Shown: positions 17,508 to 24,798 of the stretch, piece by piece
How the letters are laid out: every line of letters begins with the position of its first letter
Numbering within the stretch: position 1 is the stretch's first letter
DNA from: Pseudomonadota bacterium
GTDB lineage: Bacteria > Pseudomonadota > Gammaproteobacteria > Burkholderiales > Burkholderiaceae_B
Length of the DNA: 64,000 bases
NCBI GenBank assembly: GCA_023439305.1
Contig: JAEXOO010000047.1
Location: 37,472-101,471, forward strand
Reading direction: 5' to 3'
Notes under the pieces: model-generated
Told to the model about the DNA's origin: nothing
Seen by the model: only the letters and a program-made list of their open reading frames with translations
The model's database searches: none
Position numbers and translations under genes: made by a program

Positions 17508-18155
17508 ATGTATTTGTCCAAGATCAGCCTGGCCCCAGGCGGGGCAGGGCAGGTGATCGCGCAGGTGCTGGAGCGCAATGGCGCTTATGCCGAGCACCAG
17601 CTGCTGTGGCAGCTGTTCAGCGAGGATTCGCAGCGTTCTTTTCTTTTTCGCCAGGAGATGGCGGCGGGCGGCATGCAGTTTTATGTGTTGTCAGAAAATC
17701 AGCCTGATGCCCATCCGGGGTTCAGGATCAACTGCAAGGCATTTCACCCGCGCTTACAGCCGGGGCAGAAACTGGCATTTAGTTTGCGCGCCAATCCTAC
17801 GATTTGTTCCGACCATAAACGCCACGACGTGCTGATGCATGCCAAGCAGGCTTCCCGACGGCAGGGCTTTAGCCCCGAACAATGCCAGACGGCGATGGAG
17901 CAGGCCGCTCAGGACTGGCTGGGGCAAGGGCGGCGCGCTCAGGAATGGGGTTTTTCCTTGGATGTTCCTGCGCTGGTGGAGGGCTATATGCAGCATCAAA
18001 GCAGGAAAAAGGGCGCCCTTATCCGGTTTTCCAGCGTGGACTACCAAGGAGTGCTGACGGTGCGGGATCCGGATCGTTTCTGGCACCAATACCGTCAAGG
18101 ATTTGGTCGTTCCAAGGCCATGGGTTGCGGACTGATGCTCATCAAGCCCGTGTAA
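17508..18155 (+). CDS. cas6e: crRNA endoribonuclease Cas6e (CasE)
   Basis: A 215-residue RNase that cleaves the pre-crRNA at the base of the repeat hairpin and stays bound to the 3' handle. Tyr27 and His30 (NGAYAEHQLLWQLF) correspond to the catalytic Tyr/His of Cas6e. The C-terminal Gly-rich loop is GFGRSKAMGCGLMLI. Start ATG directly follows the cas5e stop with aggaggc upstream. Its stop overlaps the cas1 ATG (taATG), so coupling is likely. Confidence 0.94.
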   Translation: MYLSKISLAPGGAGQVIAQVLERNGAYAEHQLLWQLFSEDSQRSFLFRQEMAAGGMQFYVLSENQPDAHPGFRINCKAFHPRLQPGQKLAFSLRANPTICSDHKRHDVLMHAKQASRRQGFSPEQCQTAMEQAAQDWLGQGRRAQEWGFSLDVPALVEGYMQHQSRKKGALIRFSSVDYQGVLTVRDPDRFWHQYRQGFGRSKAMGCGLMLIKPV

Positions 18156-19076
18156 TGGCCTATCTTCCTCTTCGGCCCATTCCCATCAAAGAGCGCAATT
18201 CCATGATTTTTGTGGGCATGGGCCGTATCGATGTGCGCGACGGTGCTTTTGTGGTGATTGACGAGGTCAATGGCGAGCGCATGCATATTCCGGTCGGATC
18301 TGTGGTGTGCATCATGTTGGAGCCGGGAACCCGCATCAGTCATGCGGCCATCAAATTGGCGGCGACGACCGGCACCCTGCTGATCTGGGTCGGCGAGGCG
18401 GGCGTCAGGCTGTATTCCGCCGGTCAGCCGGGGGGGGGCGCGGTCCGACAAACTGTTGTATCAGGCTCAACTGGCTCTTGCCCCGGATTTGCGTCTGAAA
18501 GTGGTGCGCAAGATGTTCGAGCTTCGGTTCGGCGAGCCGGCGCCCGAACGGCGCAGCATTGATCAACTGCGGGGTGTCGAGGGCGCGCGGGTGCGAGCTA
18601 TTTACCAGACAATGGCCAAGAAGTATGGCGTGGATTGGCAGGTCAGGCGTTATGACCCGAAGGACTGGGCAGCGGGCGATATCGCCAATCAATGCGTCAG
18701 TGCGGCGACGTCCTGTCTGTATGGAGTCACAGAGGCTGCAGTTCTGGCCGCTGGTTATGCGCCCGCCATTGGTTTCTTGCATAGTGGCAAGCCCTTGTCC
18801 TTTGTCTACGACATTGCCGATATCGTGAAATTCGAGACGGTCGTTCCGGTGGCGTTCAAGGTGGCGGCTGGCAAGCCTCGGCATCCGGATCGGGAAGTTA
18901 GGCTGGCATGTCGTGAAATTTTCAGGAGCAGTCGCTTGTTGAGTCGGCTGATTCCACTGATTGAAGATGTGTTGGCCGCGGGAGAAATCTCGCCTCCGGC
19001 ACCGCCCGAAGATGCTCAACCCCCCGCTATTCCCGAGCCGCCGTCGATGGGCGACCAAGGGCATCGCACTACGTAG
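18155..19076 (+). pseudogene. cas1: CRISPR integrase cas1, frameshifted in a run of nine G
   Basis: Type I-E Cas1, whose dimers with Cas2 insert new spacers. Residues 1 to about 94 read normally (AYLPLRPIPIKERNSMIF, HIPVGSVVCIMLEPGTR, WVGEAGVRLYSAGQPGG), then the frame shifts at the G run 18430-18438. The rest continues one frame over (SDKLLYQAQLALAPDLRLKV, then YDIADIVKFETVVPVAF, REVRLACREIFRSS) to the stop at 19076. Removing one G gives a perfect join and a 306-residue protein, near E. coli Cas1 (305). The metal-binding Glu, His and Asp regions lie after the shift, so the shifted product would be inactive. A sequencing error in the homopolymer or phase variation are the alternatives. Confidence 0.9.
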
Positions 19077-19084
19077 GAGGCGGT

Positions 19085-19384
19085 ATGAGCATGTTGGTCG
19101 TGGTGACCGAAACTGTACCGCCTCGCCTGCGAGGGCGTCTGGCCGTCTGGTTGTTAGAGGTCCGCGCAGGCGTGTACGTCGGCGACGTCAGCCGCCGTAT
19201 CCGCGAAATGATCTGGCATCAGGTTGTTGAGCTGGCGGAAGACGGCAATGTGGTCATGGCATGGGCGGCGCCTACCGAGTCGGGCTTCGATTTCATCACG
19301 TACGGGTCGAACCGGCGTATGCCGGTGGATTTTGATGGTTTGCGGCTGGTGCGTTTTTTGCCGGAAGAGTCTGACGGATCTTGA
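19085..19384 (+). CDS. cas2: CRISPR adaptation protein Cas2 (type I-E)
   Basis: A 99-residue Cas2e, the scaffold between two Cas1 dimers in spacer integration. It opens with SMLVVVTETVPPRLRGRL and contains LLEVRAGVYVGDVSRRIREM, close to E. coli Cas2 over the full length. The start ATG follows taggaggcggt and lies 8 bases after the cas1 stop. Last gene of the cas operon. Confidence 0.96.
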   Translation: MSMLVVVTETVPPRLRGRLAVWLLEVRAGVYVGDVSRRIREMIWHQVVELAEDGNVVMAWAAPTESGFDFITYGSNRRMPVDFDGLRLVRFLPEESDGS

Positions 19385-19408
19385 CTAGAGGGTTCGCTGG
19401 AGATTGAG

Positions 19409-19480
19409 ACATGCGAAGGCGTCAAGCCTACCCAAGCGAAAGATATACATGCTGCGTTGGAGCTGGCGCGGCAACTGTGA
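19409..19480 (+). pseudogene. 3' stump of a RelE/HigB-type toxin gene
   Basis: Read in frame up to the TGA at 19478-19480, this short stretch encodes TCEGVKPTQAKDIHAALELARQL. That matches the conserved C-terminal tail of RelE/HigB-like toxins that pair with this antitoxin family (usually GGDKxTQxxDIxxAxxLAxxL). The upstream part of the toxin is missing: the frame closes at a stop inside the end of cas2. The intact antitoxin starts 12 bases later, the usual toxin-then-antitoxin order. The assignment rests on a short tail and gene order. Confidence 0.6.
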
Positions 19481-19491
19481 GCGAGGCCGCA

Positions 19492-19791
19492 ATGGAAACT
19501 ATCACATTACATAAGTGGGACAGTGCCGAACACCTGAGGACGGACGAAGATATCGTGTTGTACCTGGAGGCATGCATGGAGGAAGCAGGAGACGACGCTG
19601 CTTTCATTGCCAAGGCATTGGGGAATATCGCGCGAGCCAGAGGGATGACTCAGCTTGCTAAAGATACGGGACTGGGCCGGGAAAGCCTTTACAAAGCACT
19701 TTCTGGAGAGGGTAATCCCAGTTTCAAGACCATCTTGAAGGTGTTGCACGCGCTGGGTATTGAGCTTCGTCCAAAAGCGTGCCGCTCTTGA
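19492..19791 (+). CDS. HigA-type addiction-module antidote protein, apparently orphan
   Basis: A 99-residue helix-turn-helix antitoxin of the addiction-module antidote family. The N-terminal part (HKWDSAEHLRTDEDIVLYLEACMEE) is the toxin-binding arm, and the DNA-binding domain includes MTQLAKDTGLGRESLYKALSGEGNPSFKTILKVLHALG (about 54-91). The ATG at 19492 fits the family; longer upstream frames run through the toxin stump. Its cognate toxin survives only as that stump. It is convergent with the RES toxin gene 42 bases away. It could still act as a repressor. Confidence 0.88.
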   Translation: METITLHKWDSAEHLRTDEDIVLYLEACMEEAGDDAAFIAKALGNIARARGMTQLAKDTGLGRESLYKALSGEGNPSFKTILKVLHALGIELRPKACRS

Positions 19792-19833
19792 GCGTCTTGA
19801 AACAGTATTGGGCGACCTGGGGCCTTTTTGTGC

Positions 19834-20283
19834 CTATCTCTGTTTAAAAAGACGTTTGTCCAGCTGCAAACTTTCGACGGTAAGTGTGAGCTGTTCCGCG
19901 AGAGGGTGGGAGGGGTTCAGCAGCCAGTTGTGGGTATGAGGCATGATGGCGCTGGGTACCTGCAACAGCGCGGTGTTCCGGGATTGCAGCCATTCGCTCC
20001 CGATAGTTTGGGTCATATCCATATGGTCGAACCAATTGTCAGGTAGGTCCGGCCGTGCTGCGCTGGCCGCGACCTGCTCGGGGACGTGGATCCGCATCAG
20101 GCGCACGTTGTCCGGCAAATCCTCGGGGTCGACCTCCAGATGTACCAGTACTTCCAGCATGGCGCCCGCCGGGCTTTCCGCCAGATAGACCACTGGATTA
20201 CCTGCGCGGTGCCAGCGGCCTGATGTCAATAGGCCGCCGCGACCGGTAAGGTCTGCGAACGCGCTGATTCGCCAGAGGATCAA
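19834..20283 (-). CDS. RES-domain toxin (NAD+-degrading)
   Basis: A 149-residue RES-family protein, toxin of the Res-Xre type II systems; studied members degrade NAD+ by phosphorolysis or hydrolysis, arresting growth. The RES active-site pattern is visible: Arg5 (LWRIS), the Gly-rich GRWHRAGNPVVYLAESPAGAMLE (Tyr and Glu near 33-45) and the late Ser in LLNPSHPLA. It is on the minus strand and overlaps its Xre antitoxin by 4 bases (ATGA), so toxin follows antitoxin in one operon. It lies between the cas genes and the CRISPR leader. Confidence 0.9.
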   Translation of the reverse strand: MILWRISAFADLTGRGGLLTSGRWHRAGNPVVYLAESPAGAMLEVLVHLEVDPEDLPDNVRLMRIHVPEQVAASAARPDLPDNWFDHMDMTQTIGSEWLQSRNTALLQVPSAIMPHTHNWLLNPSHPLAEQLTLTVESLQLDKRLFKQR

Positions 20284-20729
20284 AATGCGTATCCTTCCGC
20301 CAGTTGAATCAACATTTCTTCGACTTGACGTGTGCCATGCAGGCTGAGCAGCATCGACGTGGGGCTGTGCCCATCAAATCGTTCTTTAGGCTTGCTGAGC
20401 CAGCGTTTAGCCTTGTCTCGGTCGCCAAAAATGGTTTCTGCCATTGCGGTGATGTGGGCCGTGCGAAACAGACGATCGCTTTCCGCTACGGTCAGCACCT
20501 GCCCTTTCGCCAGGCGGGTTTTAAGGGTGCGTAGGGGAATAATCTGGTCGCGTTCCAGGGGAGTCATTTCGCCTTTTTCGCACAGTTCAAGCAGGCGATT
20601 GGCGGGAAACCCATCTACGATGCGATCATGGATTTGATTTTCAGTGGCATCCATGGGTATGCCCAGTAGCGTTTTAAGGCGGCTTCTGTACGTGGCATAG
20701 CCTGCTTCGCGCAATATTTCTGCAAACAT
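20280..20729 (-). CDS. Xre/MbcA/ParS-type antitoxin of the RES toxin
   Basis: A 149-residue antitoxin. The N-terminal helical DNA-binding part (about 10-85) is followed by the DUF2384-type toxin-binding region (AETIFGDRDKAKRWLSKPKERFDGHSPTSMLL, about 98-130), whose C-terminal end plugs the RES active site in studied pairs. A strong ribosome site AAGGAGG lies 6 bases before the ATG. The promoter -10 TATAAT lies inside a palindrome, which fits autorepression. It is transcribed away from the CRISPR leader. Confidence 0.9.
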   Translation of the reverse strand: MFAEILREAGYATYRSRLKTLLGIPMDATENQIHDRIVDGFPANRLLELCEKGEMTPLERDQIIPLRTLKTRLAKGQVLTVAESDRLFRTAHITAMAETIFGDRDKAKRWLSKPKERFDGHSPTSMLLSLHGTRQVEEMLIQLAEGYAF

Positions 20730-20753
20730 ATCAGCCTCCTTGCTGGGGCGGTG

Positions 20754-20776
20754 TTTACCGTATTATAAGCGGTAAA
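20754..20776 (-). promoter_or_regulatory. Xre-RES promoter -10 inside a palindromic operator
   Basis: A perfect inverted repeat TTTACCG-N9-CGGTAAA spans 20754-20776. Its 9-base centre supplies most of a consensus minus-strand -10, TATAAT (plus-strand 20762-20767). It lies 25 bases upstream of the antitoxin start. The -35 is weak. Binding of the antitoxin here would block RNA polymerase, as in autoregulated type II modules. Confidence 0.65.
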
Positions 20777-20922
20777 TGCCGGCTTGCGCCCTGGTTGCTG
20801 TTCGTCACTGTCACTGAATTCGTGGCTTAAAATGTGGATCGGTTTTTGTGGGTTTGGGTTCTTTTTTTGGTGGAAAATATAGGGTTGATTTTCTTTATTG
20901 AAATCAATGGCTTATTTTTAGA
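20777..20922 (+). promoter_or_regulatory. CRISPR leader
   Basis: A leader of about 146 bases between the antitoxin promoter and the first repeat, T/G-rich near the array (ttttttggtggaaaatat, ttttctttattg). It contains TTGGT at 20867-20871, about 52-56 bases before the first repeat, where the E. coli leader has an upstream integration motif, and an IHF consensus site at 20902-20914. A -10-like TAAAAT (20828-20833) could drive array transcription to the right. Confidence 0.75.
20902..20914 (+). promoter_or_regulatory. IHF-binding site in the CRISPR leader
   Basis: AATCAATGGCTTA matches the IHF consensus WATCAANNNNTTR at every fixed position. It ends 8 bases before the first repeat. In E. coli, IHF bends the leader at this place to direct Cas1-Cas2 to the first repeat, so position and sequence agree with known type I-E biology. 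Confidence 0.75.
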
Positions 20923-21622
20923 GTGTTCCCCGCGCAAGCGGGGATGAACCGTGGCCGATTCCGCCATCTGCTCCACCACTGTTGTGTTCCCCGCGCAAGC
21001 GGGGATGAACCGGTGCAGCACCACACCGTTCGAGGACAAATTGCGTGTTCCCCGCGCAAGCGGGGATGAACCGGTAGAGGGCGGTCACCGGCTTGATCGG
21101 CTCTCGTGTTCCCCGCGCAAGCGGGGATGAACCGGGCGCCACGGACCGAATCACGAGCCGCCGGATGTGTTCCCCGCGCAAGCGGGGATGAACCGGCTTC
21201 GTATGCGCTCCAGTCGTTGCCCGGCCCGTGTTCCCCGCGCAAGCGGGGATGAACCGCCACAGATGGCAGAGGGGTCGGGGCGTACACAGTGTTCCCCGCG
21301 CAAGCGGGGATGAACCGGTCGATGTTTCCGAAAACATGGTCGAGAATTTGTGTTCCCCGCGCAAGCGGGGATGAACCTCACAAGCGAGCAAGCGGATGCT
21401 GCCACTGAACGTGTTCCCCGCGCAAGCGGGGATGAACCGTCGGCTCACGCGTCTAGAATTTGCGGCTTGGACGTGTTCCCCGCTCAAGCGGGGATGAACC
21501 GATTGGCTAGAGCCGATGCGGTGTGGAAATAAGGTGTTCCCCGCGTAAGCGGGGATGAATCGCCGTACCATCGAAACCATGTCCGGCCTCGAAGTGTTCC
21601 CCGCACAAGGGTAAAGCCCCGC
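20923..21622 (+). CRISPR. Type I-E CRISPR array, 11 full repeats plus a truncated one
   Basis: 29-nt repeats beginning GTGTTCCCCGCG and ending GGGGATGAACCG start at 20923, 20984, 21045, 21106, 21167, 21228, 21289, 21350, 21411, 21473 and 21534. A decayed repeat at 21594 keeps about 16 bases. Spacers are 32 nt except one of 33 (21440-21472) and one of 31 (21563-21593). The repeat holds the CCCCGC/GCGGGG hairpin cut by Cas6e. Repeats 1-7 and 9 are identical; repeat 8 ends in T, repeat 10 has CGCTC, repeat 11 has GCGT and GAATCG. Decay at the right end plus the left leader give rightward polarity. All eleven spacers differ. Confidence 0.98.
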
Positions 21623-21631
21623 TCGCGTACC

Positions 21632-24286
21632 TCACTGGCCCGGAGCCGTTTGCTCATGCACCGCTTTCACCCAGTCTTCAATGGGCTGGGGTGGGCTCAG
21701 CAAGTAGCCTTGAAGGGCGTGGCAGCCGCGGCGCAGCAGGAAGACGCGTTGCTGTTCGTTCTCGATGCCTTCGGCCACCACGTGCAGGCCCAGTTGGCGC
21801 GCCATGGCCAGCACGGTGCGCACGATTGCGTTGGCGTCCGGCTCCATCGGCACGCCCAGGATCAGGCTGCGGTCTATCTTCAATTCGAACAAGGGCAGGC
21901 GGCGGATGGCGGCCAGGTTGGAGTAGCCGGTGCCGAAGTCGTCCATGGAAAAGCGTATGCCCAGATCGGTCAGTTCGTGCATCATGGCGCTGGCGGAGTC
22001 GAAGTCTTCCATCAGTACGCCTTCGGTGATCTCGAAGATCAGCCTGTGGGCTGGTGCGCCGCTGCTTTCCAGTATCTGACGGGTCCGTGCGGCGAAGTCG
22101 GGGCGGCGAAACTGGATGGGACTGACGTTAATGGAGATGGGAAAGGCTGCCGGCTGGGTCTGCAGCAGCAGGTCGCAGACCGACGCCATGATCCAGTCGC
22201 CTAGTGGCGTGATCAGATCAGTGCTTTCGGCCAATGGAATGAACAGATTGGGCGTAAGGATGCCGCGAGCGGGATGGTGCCAGCGCAGCAGCACCTCTGC
22301 GCCGCTGATCTGACCCTGCTTGTCGTATTGTGATTGCACGAACAGGCGCAACTGGTCCGAGCCTATGGCAAAAGTCAGGTCGTGCTGCAGGTTCAGGTGC
22401 TCTTCCAGCGCCTCCTGCATGCCAGGCTCGTACAGGGTGATCTGATTGCGGCCGCTTTCTTTGGAGCGGTACATGGCGGTGTCGGCCTGGCGCATCAATT
22501 CTTCGGCAGTCAGGCTTTTGTCCGTGATCAGGGCCAGGCCGATGCTGCTGCTGCTTAGGTAAGAGTGGCCTTCGATGACGTATGGCTCTTCCAGGCGCTT
22601 GCGCAATTGCTCGGCGATCGTCAGGGCCTGTTCCTGACATTGTTGCAGCGTGCCGGGCTGGAGCAGCTTCAGGATGACGAACTCGTCCCCCCCGAGCCGC
22701 GCCACGATATCCTGAGCGTCTATGAGCAAGGACAGGCGGTGCGCCACCAGGCGCAGCAGCGAATCGCCAATGGCGTGGCCGCGGGCGTCATTGATGTGCT
22801 TGAAGCGGTCCAGGTCCAGAAAGTACAGCGCGCTGGGTTGCTGGCAGGGCTCGATGGTTTGCAGGTGCCACTCCAGGCGCTGCAGCAGCAGACGACGATT
22901 GGGCAATTCGGTCAGCGGGTCGTAGAAGGCCAGGCGGTAGTTCTCCGACTGGGTGGCTTTCAATGCCGATATATTGGTGGAGATGCCGTACAGCACAGTC
23001 TGCTGCGTGTCGGGATCCTGGACCGGCATCTTGATGGAAAAAAAGGTGGCGCGCACGTCGCCCTTGCGGTCGCGCACGATTTCTTCCGTGGCCAGGCGCT
23101 CCAGGCTGTAGAGCACTTGCTCGTCGTTGCGGCGGAATTCGTTGATGGTCTGCTTGTTGGCGTACAGATCCTTATCGGTCTTGCCTATGATCCCGTCTGC
23201 AGTGTAGTTCAGGTCTTCGCACAGCTTGCGGTTGGCATACAGATAGCGGAAGTTGTGGTCTTTAATGAAAACATAGGCGTCGATGGCATCCAGCACGGTA
23301 TGCATGCGATGCTCGGTCTGCACGAGCTTTTCTCGCTGGCGGCGCAAGCCGCTGCGCATCAGGTACATTGTCAGCAATGCGATGAGCAGCAATGCGCCCA
23401 GAATCATCAGCGATGGCATGATCCAGGGCTTGGGCGGTTTTTCGATCAGCCGTATGCCCCAATGGCCCAGGGTGTCGGTGTAGAAGGAATCGGCATTGTC
23501 CTGCCATTGGCGCAGTTGGGTTTCGATGGCGGACAGCAGCTCGGGGTGCTGCCCCTTGGCCGTGACGTAGAAGATGCTGGACGGCTCGAAGCGGATCGCC
23601 GTGCTTTTCAGTCCGTAGTCGCTGGCATAGCGCAGTCCATACAGATGGCCGACTACCGTGGCATCGGCCTGTTTGCTCTGGACCAATTCCATGGCATGAG
23701 CTTGCGACGACGCGGTGACGACCTGGGCCGTCAGATGCAGTCTGTCCAGCAGGCCATGGAGCTGAATCTGCTGCACTGTGCCAGCCATGACGGCGATGCG
23801 TTTGCCGTTCAGGTCGTTGATAGCGCGGATCAGGGTGTCGTTGGCGGCAAAGAACTGCGACCAATCTTCCAAGGCGGGCGTGGTGTGAAAACTGTAGAGC
23901 GATTCGCGCAAAGGGTTGCTGGCCAGGCCTGGCACCAGATCTATCAGCCCTCCTTGAAGTGCGTTCAGACATTGCTGCCAGTCGCATTGCACGGTTTCCA
24001 GAACCCAACCCTGGCGGCGGGCGATTTCCACCAGCAGCTCTCCCAGAATGCCGCCGGGCTTGCCTTGGCTGTCCAGAAATAGCTTGGGCGGATTATCGAA
24101 GACGCCCACGCGCACGAGCGTCGGCTGGGCTGCGCGTGCTTCTGTCAGTGTCAGCAGACAGGCCAGAGCGACGACTAACTGGCCCAGTATGCGGATCGCC
24201 CTGCGCAGTGAGAACAGGGAATGACGGGGCAGAATCATGATGGGGAAGGCCGCGAGGCACGAGCGGTCAGAGGAGGGGGCGGGCAT
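21632..24286 (-). CDS. Periplasmic-sensor diguanylate cyclase/phosphodiesterase (GGDEF-EAL)
   Basis: An 884-residue membrane protein for cyclic-di-GMP turnover. Order: signal anchor (about 25-50), a periplasmic SBP_bac_3-like ligand domain (about 55-280), membrane segment IMPSLMILGALLLIALLTMYLM (about 290-311), PAS (about 325-430), GGDEF (about 450-605), EAL (about 620-870). The GGDEF motif RLGGDEF is intact, but the upstream inhibitory site lacks its Arg (DAQD in place of RxxD). The EAL motif reads EVLLRW, and DDFGTGYSNL and VVAEGIE are present, so both activities are plausible. An ATG at 24238 is an alternative start. The stop lies 10 bases beyond the CRISPR end. Confidence 0.9.
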   Translation of the reverse strand: MPAPSSDRSCLAAFPIMILPRHSLFSLRRAIRILGQLVVALACLLTLTEARAAQPTLVRVGVFDNPPKLFLDSQGKPGGILGELLVEIARRQGWVLETVQCDWQQCLNALQGGLIDLVPGLASNPLRESLYSFHTTPALEDWSQFFAANDTLIRAINDLNGKRIAVMAGTVQQIQLHGLLDRLHLTAQVVTASSQAHAMELVQSKQADATVVGHLYGLRYASDYGLKSTAIRFEPSSIFYVTAKGQHPELLSAIETQLRQWQDNADSFYTDTLGHWGIRLIEKPPKPWIMPSLMILGALLLIALLTMYLMRSGLRRQREKLVQTEHRMHTVLDAIDAYVFIKDHNFRYLYANRKLCEDLNYTADGIIGKTDKDLYANKQTINEFRRNDEQVLYSLERLATEEIVRDRKGDVRATFFSIKMPVQDPDTQQTVLYGISTNISALKATQSENYRLAFYDPLTELPNRRLLLQRLEWHLQTIEPCQQPSALYFLDLDRFKHINDARGHAIGDSLLRLVAHRLSLLIDAQDIVARLGGDEFVILKLLQPGTLQQCQEQALTIAEQLRKRLEEPYVIEGHSYLSSSSIGLALITDKSLTAEELMRQADTAMYRSKESGRNQITLYEPGMQEALEEHLNLQHDLTFAIGSDQLRLFVQSQYDKQGQISGAEVLLRWHHPARGILTPNLFIPLAESTDLITPLGDWIMASVCDLLLQTQPAAFPISINVSPIQFRRPDFAARTRQILESSGAPAHRLIFEITEGVLMEDFDSASAMMHELTDLGIRFSMDDFGTGYSNLAAIRRLPLFELKIDRSLILGVPMEPDANAIVRTVLAMARQLGLHVVAEGIENEQQRVFLLRRGCHALQGYLLSPPQPIEDWVKAVHEQTAPGQ

Positions 24287-24376
24287 GCAACAATAGTGTG
24301 ACTAGATTAACTGAATATCGGGAACGGGGGCAGCGCGTGCCGCCGTTCTGACGACAAATAGCGGGAGCAGTGCACA

Positions 24377-24652
24377 GTGAGTCAGGAAACAGTGGATGTG
24401 CGGGTCAAAGGCAAAGTGCAGGGCGTGGGCTTTCGGGCGGCAGCGGTGCGCCATGCCCACTTGTACGGAGTGCATGGCTGGGTCAGCAATGCAGCCGATG
24501 GATCGGTGGAGCTGGTGCTTCAGGGGAGCCCTGATCAGCTCGACCTGATGGTCAGTTGGCTGCATCGCGGACCGGAGTCAGCGGTCGTGGAGCACGTGGA
24601 AATACAGCGCTCCTATTCGGACAAGCAGTACGGTCGGTTCGAGATTCGCTGA
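24377..24652 (+). CDS. acyP: Acylphosphatase
   Basis: A 91-residue cytoplasmic acylphosphatase that hydrolyses acyl-phosphates such as acetyl-phosphate. The catalytic Arg20 (GKVQGVGFR) and Asn38 (GWVSNAADGSVEL) are present and the length is standard. The start is GTG, with gggag about 10 bases upstream. It stands alone, divergent from the GGDEF-EAL gene. Confidence 0.93.
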   Translation: MSQETVDVRVKGKVQGVGFRAAAVRHAHLYGVHGWVSNAADGSVELVLQGSPDQLDLMVSWLHRGPESAVVEHVEIQRSYSDKQYGRFEIR

Positions 24653-24703
24653 TCAATCAAATGCTATGCCATTTAATAATTTAAATATTAAGCATTGATT
24701 TTA

Positions 24704-24729
24704 CAGGGTTTGTCTGCGGGCAAACCCTG
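24704..24729. repeat. Inverted repeat between acyP and the RpiR gene
   Basis: A perfect 9-bp inverted repeat cagggtttg / caaaccctg with an 8-base centre lies in an AT-rich gap. A run of T follows about 11 bases later (24741-24747). It may terminate acyP or serve as an operator for the downstream RpiR regulator. Confidence 0.5.
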
Positions 24730-24798
24730 ATAAAACATTTGTTTTTTCAGTGAAGGTTCAGGTTACCATGCGTTTTGTCCCGTCTCAGGAGCGCTGTG

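Noticed and set aside
20904..21580. Open frames through the CRISPR array giving repeated peptides such as RFIPACAGNT
   Set aside because: They are translations of the 29-nt repeats, not genes.
19792..21622. A CreTA-like small-RNA toxin-antitoxin guarded by Cascade
   Set aside because: I saw no repeat-like antitoxin RNA element or tiny toxin frame in the cas intergenic gaps; the module here is an ordinary protein RES/Xre pair.
10444..21634. Mobile element carrying the CRISPR island
   Set aside because: No transposase, integrase, tRNA end or flanking direct repeat was seen at either edge of the island.
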